A DNA stretch of 64,000 nt from Gordonia oryzae (GCF_003797185.1 NZ_RKMH01000003.1:306178-370177); one strand, 5' to 3'; shown: positions 54,448 through 63,301, counted from the first letter of the stretch. Numbers and translations: made by a program. The notes: generated from the sequence alone by a model not told the origin.

Positions 54448-55571
54448 CGTCGCGGCCCCACGGTGGCGGTGAGCGCATCGACGTTGGTGATGGTGCCGCG
54501 TTCCTGCTCGATCATCCGGGCTACGATGCGACGCGCCCACATCCCGCCCGCGTCGATGTTGAGGTTGTAGAACTCGTGGTCGGGGTTGGCTTCGATGGCC
54601 GCCTGCTGCGCAGTGAGCATCTCCTCATCCTCGCCGAACACACCGTGCACGCCGTCGCGTAGTTGGGTGGTGATGCGTTGGCTGTCAAGCCGATAGTTGC
54701 GCATGAAGGCCCAGAAGTAGATCGCGGTGCGCTCGTCGACCGGGCTGATGGTGTTCATTACGAATCCGTTGACACCCTGACTGCGATCGCCTTCCGGAGC
54801 GCCGGTGCCCGCCTTGGCGACTCCGACGTCGATGCGGATCGTGCCCGGCGCCTGGAATTCGATGATCTGCCAACGATCGACCTTGCCAGTGAATCCGGGG
54901 AACTTGTCGCGCATGTTCTTCAGCCAGAACGGCGGGGCGTCGATGTTGAGCATCCACCGGGTCACGGTGACCGTGTTCTCGTCGTGGGTGGTGATGAACT
55001 CGGATTCGCTGAGTTCATCCTGACCGATCGAGGACGAATGGACGAACTCCTCGTGCGTGAGGTCCATCAGATTGTCCACCACGAGTTGAAAATTGGCGCG
55101 CACATCGATGGTCAGACCGTCGCCGACCCATTCCGGCGAATCCATCTGGAACATGTCCGGGATCGTCGCCGGGTCGGCCAGGGTCGGGTCACCGGGCCAC
55201 ACCCACAGGTACCGGTGGCGCTCCTCGATCGGATACGACGCGACCATCGCCGACGGATTGATGGTCTCCTGGGCGGGCATCCGCGTGCAGCGACCGGCGG
55301 CGTTGTACTGCAGTCCGTGATACGGGCATTGGATCTCCTCGGCTCCGATCCGCTTGCCCATCGACAGCGGCGCCAGCCGGTGCCAACACGCATCGGCCAA
55401 CGCGACCGGGCGTCCGGAATCCGTGCGGTAGAGCGCCAACGGTTTGCCCGCGATCGTGCGGGCCAAGATCTGCGTCGAGCCGACCTCGTGGTCCCAGGCG
55501 GCTGCGTACCAGGCGTTGAGCGGAAACTGCATGTTCTTCGCGGTGGCTCCCGCGGGACCGAGGTCGGTCAT
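54444..55571 (-). CDS. vanA: Rieske oxygenase, vanillate O-demethylase type (VanA-like)
   Basis: Oxygenase component of a two-component aromatic O-demethylase or related monooxygenase. The Rieske ligands are C62-x-H64 (CWH, a Trp replacing the common Pro) and C82-x2-H85 (CPYH). The mononuclear iron site lies in DNLMDLTHEEFVH (H173, H178). About 375 residues. ATG 55571 has GAAGGA upstream. A perfect palindrome sits 39 bases further upstream. Vanillate is the family's typical substrate; a related methoxy- or methylsulfonyl-aromatic is also possible. Confidence 0.88.
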   Translation of the reverse strand: MTDLGPAGATAKNMQFPLNAWYAAAWDHEVGSTQILARTIAGKPLALYRTDSGRPVALADACWHRLAPLSMGKRIGAEEIQCPYHGLQYNAAGRCTRMPAQETINPSAMVASYPIEERHRYLWVWPGDPTLADPATIPDMFQMDSPEWVGDGLTIDVRANFQLVVDNLMDLTHEEFVHSSSIGQDELSESEFITTHDENTVTVTRWMLNIDAPPFWLKNMRDKFPGFTGKVDRWQIIEFQAPGTIRIDVGVAKAGTGAPEGDRSQGVNGFVMNTISPVDERTAIYFWAFMRNYRLDSQRITTQLRDGVHGVFGEDEEMLTAQQAAIEANPDHEFYNLNIDAGGMWARRIVARMIEQERGTITNVDALTATVGPRR

Positions 55572-55609
55572 GGCGTGTCCTTCGTGCGATGGGCTGCATC
55601 GCGTGGGCG

Positions 55610-55633
55610 AACTATCTATGTATATAGATAGTT
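55610..55633. promoter_or_regulatory. Palindromic operator upstream of vanA
   Basis: Inverted repeat AACTATCTAT-N4-ATAGATAGTT, perfect over both 10-base arms and strikingly AT-rich in this genome. The architecture (10-base arms starting AACTA, N4 spacer) resembles the operator I recall for the PadR-like vanillate repressor VanR of Corynebacterium. No PadR gene is in the window, so the regulator would be encoded elsewhere. Confidence 0.65.
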
Positions 55634-55851
55634 GGTGATACGGAACACAACGTATTCACATCCGTGGGGATTGTCAACGGTTTCAGCATTCACCGACCAT
55701 GCGTTCTGGATCGGGCGAAGCAGCTTGGGCAGTCCATTCGCGCCAGGGGTGTCATGCGATCGGGTGGATCACCGATGCCGGTGCCCACATGCGCACCGTG
55801 GGCAGCCTGGTCGCGTGCTATTCATGGGTGACCACACACCGATCGCCTCAG

Positions 55852-56685
55852 GTGGGAGACCATGAGAGACTCGCGATCGCGGGTGTAATCCTCTGCGCGG
55901 TGGCAGCGGCGTTGACCGGCTGTACGACGTCGGGGACACCCAGCGGCTCCCCACTGTCGGTGACGTCCGCGCATTCGACTGGAGCACCACCAACCACCAC
56001 GGTGCCGACGACTGTGCCTCTCGTCCCGGCGACCGACGTCGATGCGCAGGGCTTCACCGCGTTCAACGGCAAAGCGCGGTGCCGTGGCACTGACCGTGCC
56101 GAGATGTACATGCGGACCGCCAAGTCCGCGTTGGTCGTGTGCCGCAGTGAGATCAACCGGCTCTATTACCGCAGCTACCGAATCGCCGACGGCGCCGATA
56201 CCGAAGTCTACGAGGTGTACCCCCAAGGCGCCGGCCATACGGCTGTCAACGTTGCCGACAGCGCCCGCTATGTGATCACCGGCACCGGCTTCCAGGTGAT
56301 CCAGAACGGAGTGATGGTCACCGAGGAATCGGCGATCGGGATCGGGCCACAGTCGTGGGCGAGCGCTCAGACGGCGGCACCGACTTCGACCCAGGCAGCA
56401 TCGACTGTGGTGCTCGGCGCAGCTGGGTCGGAGAATGAAACTGGTTATGGCACAGCCCAACCCAGCTCGATTTCCCTGGGCTCCTGCTCGAACTCCATCG
56501 TTCAGATCACGTGGCAGGGTTGGGGCAACGACGTTGCGTTCGGCACGGGAATCGGTTGCTCCACGACCGGCCCCGGCTCGCGATACACGCTGGTGGCCTC
56601 CGACATCGGCACATGCAACGGCGTTCGGGCGTACCGCAAACTCAACTTCGGCAGCAACACCTCGCCGACCGACATCTGTCGGTGA
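55852..56685 (+). CDS. Hypothetical lipoprotein
   Basis: Exported lipoprotein of about 277 residues, no family recognised. GTG 55852 gives a short charged start, a hydrophobic stretch (LAIAGVILCAVAAAL) and lipobox LTGC. A Ser/Thr/Pro linker precedes a folded part with several Cys (KARCRG, LVVCRSE, GSCSNS, GIGCST, GTCNG), suggesting disulfides in the envelope. An in-frame ATG at 55789 is the alternative start. Frame open upstream to 55699 is unlikely to be coding. It is the last chromosomal gene before the integrated element. Confidence 0.7.
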   Translation: MGDHERLAIAGVILCAVAAALTGCTTSGTPSGSPLSVTSAHSTGAPPTTTVPTTVPLVPATDVDAQGFTAFNGKARCRGTDRAEMYMRTAKSALVVCRSEINRLYYRSYRIADGADTEVYEVYPQGAGHTAVNVADSARYVITGTGFQVIQNGVMVTEESAIGIGPQSWASAQTAAPTSTQAASTVVLGAAGSENETGYGTAQPSSISLGSCSNSIVQITWQGWGNDVAFGTGIGCSTTGPGSRYTLVASDIGTCNGVRAYRKLNFGSNTSPTDICR

Positions 56686-56699
56686 CCGAACGGCGGCGG

Positions 56700-56802
56700 A
56701 GTTCGGCGCTGACGGCGAGCTGTCGGCGCGGACAGGTTTCGGCGCTATCGGCAATTCATGGAGCGCTGTCGGCTGAGTAGAGAGCGCTGTCGGCGGTATT
56801 GG
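56700..56802 (+). repeat. Degenerate 21-bp-period repeat before attL
   Basis: Five imperfect copies of GCGCTGTCGGC-like sequence, starting near 56705, 56717, 56741, 56761 and 56782; the last two units are 21 bases apart and nearly identical over 12 bases. It follows the lipoprotein stop, like the arrays behind other genes, and ends at the tRNA fragment. Confidence 0.65.
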
Positions 56803-56836
56803 GCTCCCCCACCAGGACTCGAACCTGGTTGCACTT
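56801..56836 (-). other. 3' tRNA fragment, probable attachment site (attL)
   Basis: Read on the minus strand this is a T arm (stem CCAGG/CCTGG, loop TTCGAGT) followed by acceptor strand TGGGGGA and discriminator G. Pairing U1-A72 with G73 is typical of tRNA-Gln or tRNA-Asn. The 5' half (D arm, anticodon) does not follow at higher coordinates, so this is the 3' part only. It is as left when an element integrates at a tRNA 3' end; the intact gene is expected at the far end of the element, outside the window. Confidence 0.7.
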
Positions 56837-56851
56837 GAGGACCCATTCACT

Positions 56852-56922
56852 TGTGTCACCAGGCGACACAGCGTGCATATTGCCCGGTGAGGGCGACTCT
56901 AGCCGCAAGCACTGACCAGTGC
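56852..56922. promoter_or_regulatory. Palindromes between attL and integrase gene
   Basis: Two inverted repeats: TGTGTC-N7-GACACA (56852-56870) and GCACTG-AC-CAGTGC (56909-56922), the latter flanked by direct GCAAGC repeats. Their place next to the core site suits integrase arm sites or an excisionase/repressor operator. Confidence 0.4.
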
Positions 56923-56994
56923 AAGCATCCACGCGCTACCATCCATATCAGCCACGATATCGACATGAGTGAGCACAAGTACGCACGGTGAAGC

Positions 56995-58170
56995 GTGGGT
57001 GACGATGCGAAGGACAAGCCCTTGCCGAGTAAGCGCCGACGACGAGGTTGGGGGTACGTCCGCGCGCCGCGTTCGGCGAGTTGCCGCTTCGCGGCCTCGT
57101 ACATGCACATCCACGACGGCACCCTTACGAGGTTCAACGCCCCGAAGACGTTCGATACGCGGATGGCCGCGGAAGCGTGGCTCCACAAGGAGCGCCAACT
57201 GATCGACCAAGGCACCTGGACGCCGCCTTCCGAGCGCGCCAAGGCGGCGGCTCGTTCGTCAATTCGATTGCGAGACTTCGCAGAAGACGCCCTCGCTGGC
57301 CGCCGTCTTGAGCCGACGACCAGGTCCAACTACAAACGGCTGTGGGAGACGCGCATCGAACCGGGCCTCGGAGACCTCGTGGTCCGGGACATCACGGCCG
57401 ACGACCTGCAGGAGTGGTGGCGTGGTCTCGGCGTCGAATACGAAGCGAGCCGCGCTCACGCGTGGAACTTGCTGAAGTCGCTGCTGAAGGAAGCCGTCGA
57501 ACGCGAGATCATCACAAGCAGTCCGGCCGACGGCCCGCGGTTCAAGCGCTACGGGAAACGACCCAGCCGGCGCCAGATTATTCTGCTGACGCCTACGGAG
57601 ATCAGCGAGACCGCGGCGAAGTTACCGAGCTACTACGCGATCGCGCTCCCGATCATGGCCTGGTGCGCCCTGCGGTACGCCGAAGTGTCGGAGCTGCGCG
57701 TGAAAGACATCGACGACGGTCCGGACGGCATGGTGATCCATGTCCGGCGGTCTGCGCCGCTCGTTGATGGCGTGCCCGTCGTCAAGCAGGGGAGCAAGTC
57801 TGATGCGGGTACTCGGGATGTTTGGGTGCCGCCGCATCTAGCGGCCGAGATCCGAAAGCATCTTCAGGTTATTGACAAGCACCCGAACACGCTTGTAGTC
57901 ACGAACTTCCGTGGCGATCGGCTACCTCGTGCGACTTTCACCAAAGCCTTCAAAACTGCGCTCCCTCAGGCGAAGTCAGAGATGAATGTTCACGCGCTCC
58001 GGCATACTGGCGCGGTTCTTGCCGCACAAGCCGGTGCCACAATTCCCGAGCTGAAGGAACGACTTGGGCACTCCAGCGCCGAAGCGGCGATGGAGTATCA
58101 ACACCACATGCAAGATCGGCCCAGGGAAATCAGCGAAGGAATGAGTCGACTTGTCACCGACGCCAATTGA
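56995..58170 (+). CDS. int: Tyrosine recombinase (phage-type integrase)
   Basis: Site-specific recombinase of about 391 residues. An N-terminal arm-binding-like region and a SAM-like core-binding domain (YKRLWETRIEPGLGDLVVRDIT) precede the catalytic domain. Catalytic residues are R227 (CALRYAE), H333-x2-R336 (HALRH), H359 (LGHSS) and Tyr368 (MEYQHH). GTG 56995 is the first start; ribosome site weak. It lies about 160 bases from the tRNA fragment, the usual place for an integrase using that site, and is convergent with the nuclease gene 36 bases on. Confidence 0.93.
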   Translation: MGDDAKDKPLPSKRRRRGWGYVRAPRSASCRFAASYMHIHDGTLTRFNAPKTFDTRMAAEAWLHKERQLIDQGTWTPPSERAKAAARSSIRLRDFAEDALAGRRLEPTTRSNYKRLWETRIEPGLGDLVVRDITADDLQEWWRGLGVEYEASRAHAWNLLKSLLKEAVEREIITSSPADGPRFKRYGKRPSRRQIILLTPTEISETAAKLPSYYAIALPIMAWCALRYAEVSELRVKDIDDGPDGMVIHVRRSAPLVDGVPVVKQGSKSDAGTRDVWVPPHLAAEIRKHLQVIDKHPNTLVVTNFRGDRLPRATFTKAFKTALPQAKSEMNVHALRHTGAVLAAQAGATIPELKERLGHSSAEAAMEYQHHMQDRPREISEGMSRLVTDAN

Positions 58171-58206
58171 TGGGCCGTCGAGCCCGGCTACACCGAAGCC
58201 TGACAC

Positions 58207-59982
58207 TTACCCCCGGGTGGCTTCGTATTCCTCTTGCGCGTTACGTAGTGCCTTGTAGAAGACTCTGCCATCTTCCTCCGCACCGTCGAACCTGAGCTGG
58301 ATGACCTCGGCGTCGCTCTCGGCATCTGCGAGGGGCGCGACTTTCAATTCGGTGTCGGTCAACGATGAGACGCGTCCCTCCAATAGGTTCATCTCCTTGC
58401 CGACCGGCACAGTCATACCATCGAATTCGAGATCAAGGCTGCGGACAATTGCCACTGAGATCTCATCGCCGGTCGCCAACGCGAGGTCGTTGTCGGCGTT
58501 CAGCACGACCTCGAACTCCGACCACGTGCCCTTCACTGGTTCTCCCGACAGGATCTGCGCGATCCGGTGGACCTCGCGCGCCTCGTCCTTTGTCATCCCC
58601 GACGGGAGCAGGATTCGATGGGGCGTGTGAGCCTGGATCACACTGAGGTTCCGCGCGGCCTGCGCGATCGCCTTGATCTCTCTGTCGGGCTCTTGCGTCA
58701 GAGCGGTGGATAGCATGGTCGCGTATTCTCTAGGTCCATAGACACGGGAGAGGCCTACCGAGTTGGGCGCATGCGAGTGGGACCAAAACTCTAGTGCATC
58801 GACGACGTCCTCCGGTGGTCGACCGATATAGTCAGCTTCGTAACGCACGTTTAGAGTGCCCGACCGGTCATCGGGGACGAGAATCTCGAACCACACCATT
58901 TTCGCCGCGTCACGCCACAGGGTTCGGTACCCGCCGTTCAACCCTTCGGTACGCTCGACGCGCTCAACCACAAGCTCGGAGATCGTCTCTCCCTCGGGCG
59001 ACAGCACCCCGACGACGAGTTTCGCCTCCGGCTCGCTCGTATCGACGACATCGACAGGCTCGATGCGAAGTCTTCCGTCCGACCCGCTGACGCCGAGGCC
59101 ACCTGGGATTGGAAATTCGACCACCGCTTGCCCTTCCGGTAGTTCCAGAGGCGTCCCGTAGTCGAGGAACTTCCGGTATTGCTCTGCAAGCGGAGACCCA
59201 GCTTCAGGTGGGTAGATCGTCAGGTTGCCAGTCAGCGGCCGCTCCTCGAGCGCGGCCATACTTCTCGCGAAGACACTGACGTTGACCCACCCACCAGCGG
59301 CGGACCCGTAGCCGGCGACGGCCACCAATCCGGCCTGGTGCACGGCAGTTTGTTCCGGCGGCTGTGCCGTCATCGACACTTCATAGCGGTAATGTGGGTC
59401 GTACTCGTTGATCGCCCGGTAAAGGTCCATCAGATCGCTCCTAACGTCGACGGGTCCAAGCGGCTCGCCCGCCGACCGACGGTCGCGACCCGCAAGAACC
59501 CCCGCGAGCCGATCAGTCTGATCCTGCAGCCGCTGTCGCCCGTCATGGAGGTAGTAGTCAACGACCCTTGGGTTTTGGCTGGCCAGGTATTCGATCTGAT
59601 TCAACCCCATCCAGTCGCACGGGAACCCGGCTGACGTAGTGAACTCCGCGAACCAACCCTCGTTCCCCGGCGTCGGGTCGAGCGGCATGACCAGCGTCCA
59701 CGACTCGATTGCCCACCCCTCCGCCCGAGCGGACTCGACCACGCGGTTGAAGGAGCCCTCAATCTTCTCCTTCTGACCGCTCGTCAGGTTCGCCGCGAAT
59801 CGCTTGACTTGGAACACCTTGCGGCGGCGCCTATGCGCATCGAGGGGTACGAAGATGTCGACTCCCCCGTCGCCACGACCAGGCCGTACCCGCCACGCAT
59901 TCGGGAAAAGAGAGCACAGCAGCATTCCGACGACCGCCTCGACGTCTTCTCCAGACAGACGCGACCACTCGATCCGAGCCAT
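58207..59982 (-). CDS. Mrr-like PD-(D/E)XK nuclease-domain protein with large unrecognised C-terminus
   Basis: About 591 residues. The first 110 resemble restriction endonuclease (Mrr-like) folds: an early helix LSGEDVEAVVGMLL (Glu), then RPGRGDGGVDIFV, then KVFQVKRF. This gives the GVD...QVK spacing of a PD-(D/E)XK site (Asp42, Gln58 and Lys60 counted from ATG 59982). The following 60 residues have TLVMPLDPTPGNEGWFAEF and an LNQIEYLAS segment often seen behind such heads. The remaining 420 residues, beta-rich and soluble, are not recognised. GTG 60021 is an alternative start. It is downstream of, and co-directional with, the AAA ATPase; a joint DNA-targeting role is inferred. Confidence 0.7.
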   Translation of the reverse strand: MARIEWSRLSGEDVEAVVGMLLCSLFPNAWRVRPGRGDGGVDIFVPLDAHRRRRKVFQVKRFAANLTSGQKEKIEGSFNRVVESARAEGWAIESWTLVMPLDPTPGNEGWFAEFTTSAGFPCDWMGLNQIEYLASQNPRVVDYYLHDGRQRLQDQTDRLAGVLAGRDRRSAGEPLGPVDVRSDLMDLYRAINEYDPHYRYEVSMTAQPPEQTAVHQAGLVAVAGYGSAAGGWVNVSVFARSMAALEERPLTGNLTIYPPEAGSPLAEQYRKFLDYGTPLELPEGQAVVEFPIPGGLGVSGSDGRLRIEPVDVVDTSEPEAKLVVGVLSPEGETISELVVERVERTEGLNGGYRTLWRDAAKMVWFEILVPDDRSGTLNVRYEADYIGRPPEDVVDALEFWSHSHAPNSVGLSRVYGPREYATMLSTALTQEPDREIKAIAQAARNLSVIQAHTPHRILLPSGMTKDEAREVHRIAQILSGEPVKGTWSEFEVVLNADNDLALATGDEISVAIVRSLDLEFDGMTVPVGKEMNLLEGRVSSLTDTELKVAPLADAESDAEVIQLRFDGAEEDGRVFYKALRNAQEEYEATRG

Positions 59983-60095
59983 ACCGACAATTTTGGCAGT
60001 TTCTTGGTCTCGCGTCGCCACTTCGGCGCGCGTCGACGGCGCCTATTGAATCCTCTGGCCGGTCCACCATTGGTGGCCGAAGCAGATGGCGACTA

Positions 60096-62681
60096 CTACT
60101 GCGCGTAGCCCTTGATGCGCTTCTGCCACGCCTTAAGGGTTTCATACTCAGCCTCAAGCGCATCGGGCTCGGGTGCTACATAGTTGATTTCCTCAGCCTT
60201 GTCGTGGCGGAGCGCCCATTTCGACGTCTTGCCGTAGCCTTGCTGGTATTCGACGTTGTCTTCGTCGGTAATTTTGGCGAGCATCCGCACCATCTGCGGG
60301 CGCACTTCGGACTTGCTCCGGTCGTACACGCGATTGACGATCTCGCTCGTCACCGTACGCTCCCAAGTCTCCGACAGGTGCCCCGCGATCGTATTGACGC
60401 GCTGCTCGTATTCGTCGTCATCGAGGCTCTGGCGGTCTTTGGCGACCTTGGTGATCTCGTCGCGGATTGTGTTCAGCCTCTGGCTGATGTCCTGAGCCTT
60501 CCAAGGGAAGCCGGGCGTGACGTACCCCGGCACGTCCCCGCGCCGCTGGATGGTGTAGGCGGCTATCTTGATCTCCGCAGAGCCCGCTGACTTCAGGAGA
60601 TCGGTCAGGAATGCAACGTCGTGTGTGAAGACAATGACCTGTCGGGACTTCGCGAGTTGAGCAAGCCGATCCGCCACCTTGTCCCGCCGTACGTGATCTA
60701 GTGAGGTCACGGGGTCATCGAAGACAACGGCAGACTTGGAGACATCAAACTCCGCCTCCGTAAAGAAGCCCGCTAGACCTAGCACGGTTTGTTCGCCCTC
60801 ACTAAGCACTGCGCGGGCGGACCCATCCTTGTGTCGAACACCCACAAGCGCTGGGATCTGACGAAGCTGCCCCTTCTGCCCGCCCCGATCTCTGAGCGTC
60901 ACCCTTTCTAGATGCATACGAGCGGTCTCGCGGGTGAAGTAATCGCGGATCTGTTCGGTCGCGTAGACGCCCGTAAGCTCGGTTGCTTTACGTGTAATGC
61001 CCTTGGTGTCAGTCGCAGAACGAGCGTCGTCGAGCTTGGCGAGCTCCTTGCGCCGCACAACCTCAGCCTTGATCTGAGCCTTGTTCTGGCTGAGTATCTC
61101 CGAAGCGGCCAGCGCGTCGCGGCGCGACCTAGCCGCGGACAGCGCCGTTTGGAATCCGACGACGTCGGTCGCCTCCGCTTTGGCAGTCAAAGTCGCGACA
61201 AGGTCATCAAGGCCTGCTTCAACGGTGTTCGTGGCAAGCGGAGCAAGGGCCGCTCCGCTAGCGGTGAAGTAGTCCAGCGCGTTGTTGCGGCGATTCTCGA
61301 GCGTGCTCAGCCATAGCTGGGCAGCGCTAGCAAGTGGCTCGCTGTGGGTGAGGAGCTTTGCTAGTGCGGTCGTGGTCGTCTGAGTTGTGAAGTTCAGCGA
61401 CCGGAGTTCCTCGAGGGCATGACCGTAGATCTGCTCGGCCGCGACAGCGTCGCTCTGTGTGTTGTCGCTCATGTAGGCGTTGAAGCGAATGAAGCGGTTC
61501 TTAGCGTCGTCGCGAAGGGGCTGCTGGCAGAGCAGACAGCGCGCATCGTCACCGACGTCGGGGAATTCGTGCTCATGGCCGGGGCCGGAGAGGGCATAGT
61601 CACGGGCAGCGCGCCACAGTGTCCGCCATGTCTCTGACCCGACTCCCTCCAGTGGTTCGTCATCGAAGGAGGTCGCAGCGGCGATGGTAGCTGCATGGCG
61701 CTTGGATGCGGCGTCACCCTTGAGCTTGCCGACAGAGGTGAGACGATCGGTGCTCAGTGCGTCCACGAGTTCGGCGATCTGGGTTTTCAGGGTCTCTATG
61801 TCGCGCGCATCGGCCTGCAGTCGCGCACGTTCCTTCGTGGCGTCGCTCGTCTCCAACCGCGCGATTTCTTGAATCGCCTTGCCGAGGTCGTCGACGTCCT
61901 CCGGTGTGAATGCGCAGGCGTCGTCAATCTCCTCGTCGTTCGTCCCGACCGCCAGGCGAGAAAGGAAGGTGCTCGCCGCGGTTCCCTGTGGCACGTCGAG
62001 GTTGAGGCGCTTCTGGTTGCTCTCTGCAATTCGCCGTTGCAGTTCATCACGCACCTTGCCGCATACAGCAATGAGCCCGTCCAACAGCGTGAGCGCCGAG
62101 GGGCGGTATGTAACGCTGGACTCGTGGCTCAGGTACTCGTCGCCGCAGTACTCGTCGCCGCAGTGCTCGTCGTAGAAGCGCACGCGCTGGAGATCAGAGA
62201 TCGGAGGATCAGAGGGGAACTTCTCCGAGAGCGCCTGGTCGTCTATAGAGTACTCGAGTTCTGCACTCGGCCCCTGCGAGCCATCTCGATACACATCTGG
62301 CAGAACTAGCGCGGAGTGGCGCGCGCTCACCATTGCCTTGATGATGCGCGCGTAGCCAGACTTCCCGCTGCCATTGTTGCCGTAGTTGATCGTGAGGCCG
62401 TTGGGCCCAAACACCAACGTCTGGTCTGCAGCAAGTGCGTTGACGCCCTTGACGTTGCAGATGCTCTTGAGGCACACCTGCCTTGGTTCGGCAACGCCGA
62501 GCGTGAGGTTCTGGGCAGCAGCGTTGGGTGTGGCGCTACCTGTCATCAGCAGACGGTCAGCGAGTTTAGCGATGCAGTCGGGATCGTCGTACGTCTCGCC
62601 GCGCGACAGGGCGACCAGCACATCCTGCTGCCACGCAGGCCTAGTTAGCGCCCACGCTCGTATATCCTGTTCAATCGTCAC
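60096..62681 (-). CDS. AAA ATPase with coiled coil and zinc hook (AAA_13/RecF-SMC-like)
   Basis: About 861 residues. Walker A YGNNGSGKSG lies near residue 100. A long helical/coiled-coil region carries one CLLC motif near residue 381 (DARCLLCQQPL), like the Rad50 zinc hook. Signature LSEGEQTVLGLAGFF (about 629), Walker B VVFDDPVTSLD (about 652) and VIVFTHDVAFL follow. The C-terminus has ETWERTVTSEIVN and SKWALRHDKA blocks that I associate with AAA_13-type proteins. GTG 62681 has AAGGA eight bases upstream and is preferred over starts up to 62792. No clear PrrC/RloC anticodon-nuclease triad is seen. It is upstream of the nuclease-domain gene, gap 113 bases. Confidence 0.8.
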   Translation of the reverse strand: MTIEQDIRAWALTRPAWQQDVLVALSRGETYDDPDCIAKLADRLLMTGSATPNAAAQNLTLGVAEPRQVCLKSICNVKGVNALAADQTLVFGPNGLTINYGNNGSGKSGYARIIKAMVSARHSALVLPDVYRDGSQGPSAELEYSIDDQALSEKFPSDPPISDLQRVRFYDEHCGDEYCGDEYLSHESSVTYRPSALTLLDGLIAVCGKVRDELQRRIAESNQKRLNLDVPQGTAASTFLSRLAVGTNDEEIDDACAFTPEDVDDLGKAIQEIARLETSDATKERARLQADARDIETLKTQIAELVDALSTDRLTSVGKLKGDAASKRHAATIAAATSFDDEPLEGVGSETWRTLWRAARDYALSGPGHEHEFPDVGDDARCLLCQQPLRDDAKNRFIRFNAYMSDNTQSDAVAAEQIYGHALEELRSLNFTTQTTTTALAKLLTHSEPLASAAQLWLSTLENRRNNALDYFTASGAALAPLATNTVEAGLDDLVATLTAKAEATDVVGFQTALSAARSRRDALAASEILSQNKAQIKAEVVRRKELAKLDDARSATDTKGITRKATELTGVYATEQIRDYFTRETARMHLERVTLRDRGGQKGQLRQIPALVGVRHKDGSARAVLSEGEQTVLGLAGFFTEAEFDVSKSAVVFDDPVTSLDHVRRDKVADRLAQLAKSRQVIVFTHDVAFLTDLLKSAGSAEIKIAAYTIQRRGDVPGYVTPGFPWKAQDISQRLNTIRDEITKVAKDRQSLDDDEYEQRVNTIAGHLSETWERTVTSEIVNRVYDRSKSEVRPQMVRMLAKITDEDNVEYQQGYGKTSKWALRHDKAEEINYVAPEPDALEAEYETLKAWQKRIKGYAQ
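62133..62174 (-). repeat. 15-bp coding repeat (CGDEY) in the AAA ATPase
   Basis: Two exact 15-base units (62133-62147, 62148-62162) plus a diverged third. They encode EHCGDEYCGDEYLSHES in a segment after Walker A. It adds Cys and acidic residues to what is presumably a surface loop. Confidence 0.75.
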
Positions 62682-63301
62682 TTCAACAATCCTTCTACGA
62701 AGCGGCCATGGCCAAGGTGCGCTCATCGCTGTGTCCGGCTGCCACACCATCGGCGTCTCAGTGAAGCATCCACCACCGACACATCGCTTCAATTCACGTC
62801 ATGCGCGTCATCTTGAGTGACCCGCTTGTCTTGAACGGTGCGACTGACTCGACTAAGCAAGCTAAGAATCCATGACCTTTCAGATTGCCTACGAGGGAGT
62901 CCTACGAGGGAGTTCGGTCATCCCGTGCGAGCGGGCCATCGCAATGCGCGAGGACGGCACAATGGGCTCGGACCGCCGCTCTGCGACATTCTACGTAGGC
63001 ATGCTTCGAGTAGATTCGGCCGGCTGCCTCGTTGGGTCGATAATGCTGGCGTTCAACACCTTTGGGGCAGGGGTGAACCGCAGCGCTGGGCAGCGCATGC
63101 GCATCAGCTGCCCACACCAGACGGCCTCGCATGGTCTCAAATGCACCGCTCCGACCGCCGGTCCGCGACCCACCGCGCGACGTCAGTTCCGCAGGCCGCG
63201 AAGTAGAGACATAGTGGCGTGTTGAACGACGCAGCCGCGGTCGTCGACAGCTCAGTGGCGCAGCCCGAAACCGCGACCAGAATCAGCGTGAAGATCTACC
63301 T
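62682..63301. other. 620-base region upstream of the AAA ATPase gene
   Basis: No gene is firmly supported. A plus-strand frame from ATG 62872 to 63225 (117 codons) has fair GC bias at third positions but no ribosome site and no recognised motif. A 13-base direct repeat CTACGAGGGAGTC/T lies at about 62889-62914. The AAA gene promoter presumably lies at the left end. Confidence 0.35.

Noticed and set aside
56801..56880. An intact tRNA gene on the minus strand
   Set aside because: Only the T arm and acceptor strand match; no D arm or anticodon arm follows in the next 45 bases, so it is treated as a fragment.
60096..62681. AAA ATPase as a PrrC/RloC anticodon nuclease
   Set aside because: The zinc hook fits, but I could not find the Arg-Glu-His nuclease arrangement in the C-terminal region, so the name is not applied.
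58207..62681. Gabija (GajA/GajB) or Septu assignment
   Set aside because: No TOPRIM domain, UvrD-like helicase or HNH motif is visible; the nuclease head is of the Mrr-like type.
62872..63225. A 117-codon plus-strand gene upstream of the AAA ATPase
   Set aside because: No ribosome site or homology recognised; left as unassigned region.
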